Part shown: positions 33,480 to 46,400 of the stretch, in pieces
Position numbering within the stretch: the stretch's first letter is position 1
Layout of the letters: each line of letters opens with the position of its first letter
DNA from: Petrosia ficiformis
Taxonomy: Eukaryota > Porifera > Demospongiae > Haplosclerida > Petrosiidae
Direction of reading: 5' to 3'
Length of the DNA: 64,000 nucleotides
Assembly (NCBI GenBank): GCA_947044365.1
Contig: OX345636.1
Coordinates: forward strand, 26,835,466-26,899,465
Program-made: the position numbers and the translations under genes
Notes under the pieces: model-generated
Database searches by the model: none
What the model saw: the letters and a program-made list of their open reading frames with translations, nothing else
Told to the model about the DNA's origin: nothing

Positions 33480-34609
33480 AGTCATGGGTCAAGTACATTG
33501 GTACTTGTACTTAAGTACACTTAAGTAAACTTCGTTAACTACTTGTACTTGTACTTAAGGTTTTTCTGCAATAATCTGTGTACTTGTACTTAAATTTCTT
33601 TACGTACTTACTGTACTTAAAAATACTTGTAAATACATTGAAGTACTTTGAAGTACATGTACAGGTACAGGTAACCTTTGCAGGTTTGCCTGTATAACAA
33701 CATTATCAACAGGTGCAAGTGTAAATTAATTCCAGCTGATCATGCTTTCACTAAAGTTACTTTATCAGTATAGTATACTAACGTATTTCCAGTGCATTGT
33801 CAGTAAATTTACTCAGCTAGTTTCAAACTGGCAGCTGGCCTTAAGACTACTTGATTGTTAGGCCTAGATTTATAGTAGACTATAAACTATCATGAGGTGT
33901 GACTACTGAGCTTTGAGTGGCGAAGAGAGTCAGGATGGCCCAACCAGTATCATGTTCAGGCAAGCATCCAAAAGTACCAGATGTATTGAAGCATTATGAG
34001 ACACCAGAAATCCTACAATCAAAAGATATGAATCTCAAATGTAAATATTGCAGCAAGACAATTACTGGGTCAATTAAAGCCACAACAAACTGGTGGAAAC
34101 ATTTGGTAAGCCACTATATCAGGACAAACATTTGAATTATGGTTTATATAATTATATATACTGTTGTTAAATTATACATGTATATAGAGGCGTGCACATC
34201 CCATTGTTCTAAAGCAAGAAGAGGAGAAGTGCAAACAGGAAACACAACAAACAATGACACTGAACCTCAGCACAAATATGACCAAAAGCACCCAAAACAG
34301 CTTGCAACAACTTCAGCCCTCGTTGATTTCATAGCAGATGACCTAATTCCATTATCTTTGGTTGACAGTACACGATTCAAAAGATTTGTCCACAAGTTAG
34401 ACCCGAGGTATCAACTGCCGAGTAGAAAATATCTGTCTACTGTTCTTATCAAAAAGAAACATGAAGTGGTGAAAGCCACTGTGAATATCGTAGAATTCGT
34501 TAGCCGAGAATTCTTCCACCAGAACCCAAACATCCTGCTAAGGTACATGTTTTGGGAGGGATATCCAAAAGAGGTGCTACAGAAATTGTGCTATTCAAGA
34601 CAAATATGA
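33480..34609 (+). pseudogene. hAT transposase, 5' part (hAT-3)
   Basis: Begins with GGGTCAAGTACATTGGTACTT-type terminal sequence (33485) and TACTTGTACTTAAG repeats. Exon 33935-34105 encodes a BED zinc finger (CKYCSKTITGS, WWKHL), completed across a GTAAGC intron by RRAHP at 34188. A frameshift follows, then the hAT region DFIADDLIPLSLVDSTRFKR and LDPRYQLPSRKYLS. The catalytic domain and the dimerisation domain are absent. hAT transposases move elements with 8-bp duplications. Confidence 0.65.
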
Positions 34610-34837
34610 CTGCTACCAAATATATCACCATTTTAGATGCTGCCTTAGTCTCCTTCATTCGATCTAGTTTCTCTGATAATTGTATTGTTACTTTCTGACC
34701 CGGTTCAAGCTCTCCTTCTTCAATGATAAATATCCTTTTTACAGTATCTTCTTTCCCAAAGTCATGATATTATAATGCTACTTGACTTGTTTGTTTTTCT
34801 TTATATAATGTTGCAGACAGCGCTTTGCACCAAGCAG

Positions 34838-35182
34838 CTAGTCTTCTCTATCCTCTTTCAGCACTTCAATTACATAGATAAAGGACAAAAGGTTTTTCCA
34901 CAAAAGAGCGAGATAGGGACAGAGACTTGGCAACAGAGATAGGTAGTCTCGTTTCTGTGGAAGCATGTTTCTTTGCTCTAGCTATCTCTTTGAAGAACAG
35001 CATACCGTTGATACAGACAAAAGGTTTATAGAGACAGCTAGCACACAGAGACTTACTTCTACAGAAACGAGGCTAACCTCTGTCTGTTGCCAAGTCTCTG
35101 TCCCTATCTAGCTTTAGTGCAGATAAATCTTTTGTCTTTTATCTATGGTATTGAAGTGCTGAAAGAGGATAGAGAAGACTTT
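34838..35182. mobile_element. Foldback element
   Basis: The left arm, from AGTCTTCTCTATCCTCTTTC through ACTTGGCAACAGAG to CTCGTTTCTGTGG, is matched by the reverse complement at 35048-35180 (ACAGAAACGAG ... GAGAGAAGACT-type sequence) with small indels. Each arm is about 130 bp; the centre is about 70 bp. It directly follows the truncated hAT. Confidence 0.75.
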
Positions 35183-37361
35183 GTCTACATAGCTATGAGC
35201 ACCCTGTCCAAAACACTTAAATACTTACAGAAATATAGAAAGTAATATTGCAACTGTTTAGCTCTACTTCATCGAAGAGACTGTTCTGTAAATTTCTACT
35301 GGGAATTCCGATTCAATTACTTCTATCTTGTGAACTACAAACACAAGACTTAGTGTCATTTAGGTAGTAACACTTACAAATTATACAGAAAATATAATAT
35401 CTAAGACACAATAGAAACCACACCCACTATACAATAGAAACTACAAATTCTTTGATAATTTCATATTCATAAGTTTTAATAATAACCAGCTATAGATATG
35501 GTCCCTTTACATAAGACTCAATCTATAATTATATTTATGTCAAATTTGTGTTATTATGTAGCAAAAGGAAGTTACATCATTCATGATGTAGTCTCATGTA
35601 GCCAGGTTCACCTCTATGTGAAGTGTCTGTATTACTGACATTCATCTGTTCATTGTGAGTATATGTCAAGTGGTACAAACGGGACAAATATTTGATGCTG
35701 ATATTAAGGGACATATTTAGCACCATTAATTATGTTTATTGCTGATCATGTGACCTGTGGCCAATCAGAGTGCAGATATTGCGTCACGTGATTGACCATT
35801 AAATCACTTATTGCACACTTTTGCGTGCAATAAATAGTTATTGCACACTTTGCTCACCTCTACTAACGAAGCTGCTTCAACAACAGTGGTAGTTCACCAG
35901 ATCGTCAATAAATCACTTAGAACACACTTGACAGTGCATCGTGTGTTTCAATGTAGCACTTGGGCGGTCAATAAAGGTCTCGTTTACATAACGCACTCGC
36001 CTTCGGCTCGTGCATTATGTAAACTCGACCTTTATTGACCCACCCTCGTGCTATATTAAAACACGTAATCACGGTAAAGTGTGTTCTAACTATTACTTAA
36101 CACTATAAATAATTCAACCACATGTCTTCTTGCTATTAACAGAGAAACGTTTTGTCATCCGCAGGTTTATAATTATAGAGCTTAAAGTCTAAGTAGTTAG
36201 ATATTCACATCCACTTGAGAGATACTTATTGCTAAGCATCTTCCAGGAGCACTTAGAATGAACAGATGAATGGTAGTATTCCAGTATTTGGCTGTGAAAC
36301 TATTCTGGATATGGGAGGCTCATCAATTAATATATATGACATATGAAATTAATAATGAGATACTATCACTATAGGTAAAATGAAGATTACATTAAGATAA
36401 CTGTTGCTTTGTGGATACAATTTTTAACTAATTTAATATAATTATACCAAATTAGTGATATTACTTTGACAAATAATCTTGTGCTCAGAGGGTTAATATA
36501 TTAATAATAGTATGTATATAAATGATTATGTTGTATTCACTAAAAAGCACTAAAATTAATACTCATAATACAATATTCATCTTAATGTACAACATGTACA
36601 AATTATTACTAAACTTACCACAATGGAATTTATAATAAATGTGTACTGAGTAATGGGATATATGTGGTATGTTAACATGAATGGGGATTTATAAATTAAG
36701 TAAAACAGATCTACAAACTAATCTTGTTATATTCCTGATATGTTGACTATGTTCTTATTAATAATACATTATTATATGTAGTCATATTGTAATGGTTACT
36801 AGTATGAGTATAATACAATGATACATAAATTACATGTAAACATCACCTATATACAGAATGACCAGTAGAGTTTAATACTTGGCCAATATATACTGTAAAT
36901 ATTATTATTATTTAAATGATAAGAGGAAAAATTATGAAAAAAATGGTAGATTATTGAGTGTCTGTACATAAAAAAGAAACTTCTCCACTATTTATATTTG
37001 TTGTGAAATATACAAATAATTTGTAATACATGTATCTCCAATTAATTGTATTGTAAAAATTGAGAATGATTTGTTCCTGTATATAGCGGTTTTGATATAT
37101 GTACTAAATACTTTTATAATAATTATAAACACCACTAGATTAAGACTAATAGGTAAGATAATGTTAGATCAGAGGAAATATGAGAAAATGTTTCGTTAAG
37201 ATATGATGTGTAGAAAAATGATTTTCTCACAAAATATATATGACTGCAATTAATAGTAACATCTGTACTTCATAACAGATGCATAAACTCTTTGATTACT
37301 TACTGAACAAAAAAGTCAAATATCAGAAGTCATGAATCTAGTTTAAATTATATTCATTTAC
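35183..37361. other. Region downstream of the - strand ankyrin gene, with a hairpin MITE
   Basis: 35589-35650 carries TAGTCTCATGTAGCCAG, like 1210. 35700-36100 is a MITE-like block with a tight hairpin: GGTCTCGTTTACATAACGCA paired with TGCATTATGTAAACTCGACC at about 35970-36034. 37000-37255 is an intron-like copy of 37490-37745. No terminal exon for the ankyrin gene was recognised. Confidence 0.45.
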
Positions 37362-37460
37362 CTTATCTTGTGCTTCAACATCTCCGCCATGAGCAAGTAA
37401 AGTAGCAACAGTATTAATATGTCCTCGTTCAGATGCCCAGTGTAAAGGGGTTCTTTTGTT
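37362..37460 (-). CDS. Ankyrin exon a (most 3' recognised)
   Basis: 99 bp between TTACAG and GTAAAT. NKRTPLHWASERGHINTVAT then LLAHGGDVEAQDK. If the donor were not used, the frame would end eight codons later at TAG, a possible natural end since no further exon was found. Confidence 0.8.
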
Positions 37461-40400
37461 CTGTAATATGTAATAATATTTACATGACAAATATTTGTAG
37501 TGACATACACAAATAATTTGTAATACATGCATCTCTGTTGTAATAATTTGAAAATGATTTGTTCCTGTATGTAGAGGTTTTGATATGTATGTACTAAACA
37601 ATTTTATAATAGTTATAAACACCACTAGATTAAGATTAATAGGTAAGATAACATTAGATCACAGGAACATGAGAAATGATTTGTTAAGTATCATGTGTAG
37701 AATAAATGATTTTCTTACAAAATATAATTATATGACTGCAATAGTATTTTATAATATCCAATAAGTAACTACAATCTCAAACCTGGTAATAAATGTCAGT
37801 ATCTTATATTATATACATAATAACAACATCATGCACATGCTCACACATACATAATAATTACAGAATAAGATAACAATAACAATCCAATCCATTACAAATA
37901 GCAACATCTGTACTTCAAAACAGACATATTCATTTTATGATTACTTACATGTACTGAACACATTATATCAAAGGTCAAATATCAGAAGTCATGAATCTAA
38001 TTTAAATAATATTCATTTACCATATCCTGTGCTTCAACATTTCCACCATGAGCAATTAAGACAGTGATTAGTTCAGAATGTCCTCTTTGAGATGCCCAGT
38101 GTAAAGGGGTATTTTTGTTCTGTAACATATAATAATATTTACATAAAAAATATTACTATTACACAAATAAGTTGGTATACATGTGACTCTAGTTATAAAT
38201 TGCAATTGTACGATAATGATTAATAGTGAAGTATAATTATTTCCAGAAAATACAAGTTTTATAGATAATGATTACTTTTAACAGGGATATAATGATTATT
38301 ATAATAACTTATTTAACTATATAGTTATAATGTATATTATAAATATGACAACTGATTTGATATCCAAAATTCATTATCAGAATATGAAATCAAGAATGCT
38401 AATTAAATAGTCATGTCTTTAATTGAGTGGGAAGTCCATACTATATTAGTCATGTTGAAACCAAGTTGAACTTCAAAATTCATGACAAATACATTGTATT
38501 ACACATGGGGATGAGGTGGGCTGGGATGCTCCATCAATTAATGGACATGACACATAATAGAATGCACACTCAAGCTGCCATATTACCAGCAGGAAGAAAC
38601 TGAACTGCTTATAAAAACTAAACTAATAAGAATGGAAAACAAATACTATAATAGGTTATTGGATTTCAAACATGACCAAAGATTACTATAAAGCAATCAT
38701 AGAGATATTTATATCTCCATATATCTTCTTTACTTCTTATCAAAATTATGTAGAGAATACTAATGAAGAATTATTAACAGATTTCTATATTTTACAACTG
38801 TTCTGATTAGTAGGTCTCAATGATGATATTATTATATGTGACCGTGGATGCCTGAATCAGTCATTCGTTAAATAAAAAATATGCTCATTTCTCAGATATT
38901 ATTGAACAAGTACCTTATTAAACATGGAATGTAGATAAGGCAACAGTTGCTCTTCCTGTGTACCAGATATTGTTAGCCAAGTGTGCAAAATCGTGGAATA
39001 ACGAGTATTTAAGTATAAGTGTTTGACAAAATTCTTATTTTACAAATGACTGATTTTCACATCCATGATCACATATGCAAAACTATAAACAATACAGTGA
39101 ACTGCATATAGTATTGTAAACACATTAATTCTGTGATTTCAAATAAACAACTCACATAATCACTAATGTTTGGGTTAGCTCCATTCTTTAGTAATCCTTC
39201 AATAACATCAACATAGTTCATTTTCATTGCTACATACAGAGCCTCATCCTATAGTAACATGTTATTATCATAATTACTACTATAATAAACTTTACAAGTT
39301 TTATTTATAATCAATCTTTACTTACAAGATTCTGAAGTTTTTTATTTCCTCCATTCTTAATAGATTTCTCAATATCTTCATGATTGTTATTACTAAGTGC
39401 TTCAATCACAGCTTTGTCCTATAATAATAATATAATTATTATGATAAGTATCAAACAACTATTATCTTGCTAATGATATAATTATGTACAGATAATGGTT
39501 GATAATTTATAAAATTAATGGTCATATTATATTATTGATAATTTGCATTATGGATGTTATACGGCATATTCCTGTAATTGTACATGTATATTTAGACATG
39601 GACTTGTAATATCTATGAAAATAATAATAGTTAGAACATATGTACTCAAACAATATGTAAGATAATAATCCTAGGACTATACCCTTCAGATTAGTGAATA
39701 TAATTAGTGGTAATTTCATTAAATCACAAGGAGGTATATTATAATTGATTTGTTTCAAGTCACTTCCTGAAAGTCTTGAAACAGATAACAATATATAAGA
39801 TAAATACAAATAACTTTTTGTCTAATATATTAACATTGTTCTGTATAATTAATATAATGTGTGTTCCTTTCATGTTATGGATTCATACCATATTGTTTGA
39901 TATTATATGTATACATATTAGTTATAATCATGGAAGCATTTAGAAAAGAATTTTGATGGACCCCTTTCATCAGTTGATATCCATGTACAACACCTATCAG
40001 ATTACACAGTTATGAACACTCATACTTGTTTGATATAATGATCATCAATAAATTAATACTAACAGTGAAGATAATTCCATATCACTATATAATTTAATTC
40101 TGCTATTGTCAATTGAAGTGAATATTAAGTAACCATATTTCCAAAAACACCCTCTGAATAAATCTTTAATTTCTTTAGAAGCTTTGGTGAAAGGATAGGA
40201 ATACAGGAATGTCTGACCTTAATTAAATACCTGGGTGTGGTACCTTAAAACATGTTGTTGTTCACATCTTCTATTATGACATTTATAATTATAGAGGATA
40301 GTTATAACAATGATATTAAACACTTCTACTGAATAAACACCGGACTTGTTTTAACACCACAACATATGAAACATGCTCTCTCTACTTGATATAATATATA

Positions 40401-43400
40401 GTATAGAGACAATTTGACTAGCCAGTATTACACATATCTACTGAAAACTATCATATTTAGTAATCATTATTGGTTTTATGTACCTTCATTTGTTGTTTTC
40501 TAGTAGCTTCAATGACTTCATCTCCTCTAGCTCTGTCAAAAGGTGTCCTTCCATACTGTAATAATAATTGTTAATAATGTAATGAATCATTCTTCATGTA
40601 GTATTATAAGTAATAATGAATATAATTACAAATATTATTATCAAATTATATAATGAAAGGATCAATCAATACTGCATGATTAAAAATGATATCAGTAAAC
40701 TTTCCCGAAGGAAAGTTACAATACCTCTATTCTCATGTATAATATACATGTTTATCTTTCCTCACTGACCCAATCAAAATAAATCTCTATACTGATGTTA
40801 CTTGTCCTATATATAATAGTTATTACATGTGGTTTATCACATAAACAAAAGATAATATCAGTTGATTATAATCCGAGGGATTATTAATAGCACTGAGTGT
40901 ATTTCAGATAAACCACATATAATTTAGTAGAGTTGTGCATATATACCGAATAACCGGTAAACCTACTGGTTTTTACTGTATGAACGGTATACCGATCTTC
41001 AACAAGTAAAAACCGGTTAATTGATAACCACACCCATTAATTGATTGTGCATGTGTGCATGTAGTGAACGCTAGCAAATGGCTGTTCGAGAAGACGTACT
41101 TACACCCAAGGGTAAAACTTCACCAGTTTGGAAATACTTCGGATATTTTAAGGGTGAAGATGAAACAAATACTAAGCCTATGTGCAAGTTATGTGGAGGA
41201 AGGGTTGAATGAGCCGGAGGAACTTCTAATCTTAAGGCCCATCTTTGCACGTGGCATCGTACTATTTATGATGAGCTGTATCCAGAAGTACAGACTTTAC
41301 CTACATCTTCCTAGCAAGGAACCATAGATTGTTATGTGAAACGTGTTGAGAAATTGTCACCAAACTGTGAGAGAGCGAAGAAGCTTACAAAAAGTATTGA
41401 TAAGATGATTGCTCGAGATATTCGACCAATCAGTATCGTAGATGACGTTGGTTTTTTGAATTTGATGAAGAAGGCAGAGCCCAGGTACGTGGTGCCTTGT
41501 AGGTCTACCATTTCTCGTTATATAGATGATATGTATGTTCGAGAAAAAAGAGTTGCACGTAGTATGCTGGCAGATGTAGATTATTTGTGTTGCACTAGTG
41601 ACATGTGGACCTCACGAAGTGCTGATGGCTTTATTTCTTTGATGTGTCACTTTATCAATACAGATTTCAAAATGTGCTATAAACATTTGCAAACACATCA
41701 TTTTCCTGGCTCCCATGATCATACTAACATAAGTGAGGCACTATCATCATCTGCTGTTGAGTGCGGCATTGATTTGCACAAGCAGGTAGTAGCATTTACG
41801 ACAGATAGTGGCTCAAATATCGTCAAGGCACTAGAAGAGATGGGGATATTACACTTACCATGTGCTGGCCACACACTAAATTTGGCTGTACAAAAGGGAA
41901 TGAAAGTGCAACGGGTAGTTACAGCTATAGGGCGTTGTCGAAAACTTGTAGCACATTTTCATCGATCCCGTGTTGACAGTGAGGATCTACAGAAAAAACA
42001 AGAAATGTTTCAAGATGTGAAAAAGAACAAATTGATAATGGTTAGTGTTTTACATACATTCAATGCATCAGTGTTCTCCAGCATTTTCATATTTGGTGGT
42101 GCCACCCATGCTTTTATATATAAATATATAAACATGATTTATCTTCAAAGTTGAGTTTACTTGATTGTTTAAACAATGTTGTTTGTAGGTTGTGTTTAAT
42201 ATCCTGTGGTTTTATGGTAATTAAGTATAACAATGTTTGGTGGTGCAAAATTTAAATTTGAACCTCTGGTGGTGCGACACCACCACAAAAAGGCCTAACG
42301 AGAACACTGATATGCATACAATAATACTCATTCATATGTAATGATTGTGCTTATCTTTTGTCAGGATGTCTCCACTCAATGGAATTCTACATATGACATG
42401 ATAGAAAGGGTTCTTGAACAACAGCTTGCAGTAAGTGCAGTGTTACTTCAATGACACAACTTGGTACTAGGGCTGGGCGATAGTAGTAATATCACTATCA
42501 CGATTGATAGTAAAACAAATATCACGATAGCGATAGTATCACGATAGTAATGTTAATTTTTTGTTCTATTAAGATTACAATCATTTTAAGTGTATAATTA
42601 TGTAAAATAAATGCAGAATGTTATAATATTGCTTTACAGAGGTTAATGAGATTAACAATGCAGAGATAAAATGTAATATATAAGTGATATATACAATCAA
42701 CTGTTACTAAACTAGTCAAGGTTTTCAGCAAGGAAAACAAGCATCTGGACTGTGTCTGGGAGTAAACATGCTCTTTTTCTATTGACAATGTGTCCAGCTC
42801 TACTAAATGCTCTCTCCGAAGGTACTGACGTTGCTGGAATACACAAGTATTTTCTCGCAAGATGTGTCAGACCAGGATATCGATGGCTATTCAGATTCCA
42901 CCACTGCAGAGGCTTCTCTTTGACTGATCCTTCTCCGATGTACTTTGATACCTCAGACTTCGCTCTCTCTCTGCTTGTGGCAGCAGTCTGGTTTTCTTGT
43001 GAAGGGTTGACGACATCATCAATTAATTCCAGTAACTTGAATTCTCCCTTTTGTTTTTTCCTGGGAGGCTCTTGTGTTGTACTATCACTCGAAGAAGTGA
43101 ATTCTGTGAGCATCTCAGATAACTCTAATTCAATGTCTGTTGTTATTTCTTTTCTTCCCTCTTCAGGCAGAAATGACAGCGACTTGAAACTTGGATCCAA
43201 AAAGGTAGCCATGTTGAGAATTTTAAGTTGAGCTTCGCAATATCTTTGATTAAGATTGCTCAACATACTCTTTCGTAGATTTTTTGCCATCCTGTTGTCA
43301 GAAGACGTGGGAGCAAGGTAAGTATTTTTTAACTTGTATAAAAGTGGCCGAACTGTTGAAATCGTTATCCACTTCTCTCCTCCCAAAGCTTCCGTTGTTT

Positions 43401-46400
43401 CTACTAAAGGTTTCATTATTGTTAAGTATGTTTCCATGGCTGTAAACTCTTGATCAGATGGCATTAAATCACCTTTGCGGAGTTCTAGTAGTGCTGCACA
43501 CAATGCCTGTTGTTGCTCTACTACTCATTCCACCATATTGTAGGTTGAATTCCATCTCGTACTGACATCCTGAATCAGGCTGTGTTGAGGGAGGTTCAGA
43601 TTTATCTGTTTTTGGTTTAATAGATATGTAGATTTGGAGGAGTGGTTGAAGTGAGTGACGGGTCTTTTGCATCTCCCAATTGCTCTTGATATTTCTGGTA
43701 TTTTGACTGCCTTTAGCACAGCCAGTTGCAATGTGTGACTGAAGCAACTGACATGTGGCCATTCGAGATCATTGATAGCACGAACAATACCGTTGTCTGT
43801 AACTACAGCAGCTAGTTTACTACGTAACAGTCCCCACTGATGAACAATTTCCTCAAGCTCAAGCATGATGTTTTCTGCACTATGTGATTCAATAAACTCT
43901 CGTGTCTCCAATAAGCAACTCTCAAGTTTGAATTCGGTTGTTATGAAATGGACAGTTACCCCAGTATATGATTGATTGGCTCTTGATGTCCACATGTCAG
44001 TAGTCAATGCAAAGTAATCTGCAGTAGATACCTTTGCGTTTATTTTCTGTTTTTCTCGCTCATAAATACTGGGAAGATAGTTTACAGACAGTGTTTTTCT
44101 AGAAGGTGGTTGATACCTGGGTTCCAATGTATGTAAAAGATGTCGAAATCCCTTATCTTTCACAGTGTCTAGTGGTTGCATATCCTTTGTTATGAAATAA
44201 ACCAAAGACTCTGTGATCTTGATCCACTTGGGAGATGAACTGGGCATTGGTTGGTGGCTTTCAAAGCTCTCTATAATAGTAGTCTGCCCTGGTGTACTAG
44301 ATTTGGGCTTATGTGGTTCCTCACCTCTGATTACATCTTTATATGTAGTACTATGAGCATTCTGAAGATGAAATCTCATGTTGGAGGTATTTCCAGAGTA
44401 TTTTAGAATTTTGGGACAAAGTTTACAATGAACATGCTTCCTGCTTTTTCTGTCTTCAATAATTTTACCACTACTTGCTGGGAATCCAAAGTGAGACCAT
44501 ACTTTACTAATAGCGCCTTCGGGTGGCAACAACTCTACCGATCTAGCACCAAAAGACGAAGACGTTCCTTCTACACTCGCAATGATTTTAACATGTGGTT
44601 GAGCACGTGTGCATGTTTTGCGCATGCGTATATGTACCACGTGGGTATCGTGACTGCATGATAGCTACTATCGCTATCGCGATAGCAAATTTGTATCGCG
44701 ACAATCGATCAATCGTGATTATCGCCCAGCTCTACTTGGTACATTTGGAAATTTCTCCAAATGAATGGACAATTTTAGAGGACATTGTTCAGCTACTTCG
44801 TCCATTCAAGATTGCTACTCTCCACTTGTCTGGTGAGAAATACCCTACCATTTCAGCACTAGGCCCTCTACTAGGAGAGATCAAGAAAAAGGTGGCACCA
44901 GATGTAAGTGACAGTGTTGTTATAAGAGAATTCAAAAGAGCTCTTCGGGATGATATCAATAGTCGCTACCAACATCCAGACATTCAAATGTTGCTAAACA
45001 AAGCGTCATATTTGGATCCTAGATTTAAATCATTGACTCACTTATCTAGCTTTCAGCAATCTGAAGTGAGTGATGCCATCTTACAAGAGCTCATTGAGTG
45101 GGAAAATGATAGTGACGATGGCAGTGAATCAGATGCTGAAAGGGAGCCCAATAATGAATCTAATGATGAATCTAATGATGAATGTTCTACTGCTGAACCC
45201 AGAAAGAAGAAAGCCAAAAATGCTCTTCTTGATATGCTGGGGGATTCATTTATTGTTCAGGCAGCAGCTACATGTACTAGCACACATGAAGATATGATTC
45301 ATGCTGAAGTCCTCCGTTATAAATCAGAAACAACCATTCCTCTTGATCAGTATCCATTAGGATGGTGGTGTGCTCATTCTTGTGTTTTCCCAAATATTTC
45401 TAAACTGGCAAGAAAGTATTTGTGTATTGATGCCACATCCGTTCCCTTGGAACAGGTTTTCAGTACTGCAGGGAATATTTTTTCTGTTAAAAGAGCTTCG
45501 CTATTACCAGAAAACGTGAATAAACTAGTTTTTTTTACATGACAATTTGCCAAAAGTGAAATTTGATTATAAAAGAATACACTGAAGTTATTATCTATTT
45601 ATTTTTCAAAATATAATTTCCATGCACATAGGTATACCAGTTTTTTGTTTGGTAGTAGGTGCACAGCTCTATAATTGAGTTTGAAGGGTTTCCATTATAG
45701 TAATGATCATGTAATATACAGTTCACTGGTAAATATACACTACTTGTGTAATATACAGATATTGTCCAGTAGATAGTGTACTTTCATATATATATCATTG
45801 ATTACTGTAATGTTATGACATTTCATAATACATTGAATTACTTGTAATTACTCTATGTTTGATTACATAATTATAGTTATAATATATATTTGTTTACCTC
45901 ATTCATTGCATGAACATATGCACCATGTGATAACAGAATATTGACAACATCAGCTTTACCATACATACAAGCCAAGTGTAACGGTGTATTTTTATCCTAC
46001 ATGAGGTAGTATAAATGTTTGTAAGTGGCTACTGAGAATGCATCAAAATCTGTAGTATTCAATTTTGTTATAATCATCATTATATATAAACCATCATAAT
46101 ACTGTATACCCCGTGTGAAAATGACTCGCGGGATAGCGGAATTTTAACGGGATCGCTCCGTTTCTCTTATTTGTCTCGCTATTTCTCAATTAATCTACGC
46201 GATAAAAATTAACGAGAAGTCACGAGATCCCGCGAGTATTTTTTAGTGTTAATTACCTTGTGCATGGTTTCATTGAAACCACAAGGCGTGTCTTATTTAC
46301 ACAGTCTACTGTTTGATTATAGTGTTTTAATGAACATCAAAAGTAAGTAGAAAACTGAAAAGAAATACTAATCAGAGTACAAGAAAGGAACTTTGCAACA

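Larger units (their letters stand above)
41078..45542 (+). pseudogene. hAT-1 transposase, broken
   Basis: Frame from ATG 41078: a BED finger (CKLCGGRVE, then SNLKAHLCTWH), with in-frame stops at TGA 41210-41212 and TAG 41312-41314. Then comes a long open part 41336-42036 with CCTSDMWTSRS (first Asp), FTTDSGSN (second Asp) and CAGHTLNLAVQ. After an intron, exon 42365 onward reads DVSTRWNSTYDM, with TGA at 42452-42454 and the insertion of hAT-2. It resumes at 44736 and ends with the dimerisation region (LARKYLCIDATSVPLEQVFS, LLPENVNKLVF). The last codons are shifted by one T. It would cut and paste DNA in the nucleus if intact; it is not. Confidence 0.8.
40928..45671 (+). mobile_element. hAT element 1 (hosts hAT element 2)
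   Basis: Termini TAGAGTTGTGCA (40928) and TGCACAGCTCTA (ending 45671) are inverted with one mismatch. Flanks TAATTTAG (40920-40927) and TAATTGAG (45672-45679) form an 8-bp target duplication with one difference. Without the nested element at 42468-44734 it is about 2.5 kb. It lies in an ankyrin-gene intron between 40555 and 45898. Confidence 0.85.

Noticed and set aside
42752..43231. A 159-codon + strand frame
   Set aside because: It is antisense to the hAT-2 transposase, whose motifs are unmistakable on the - strand.
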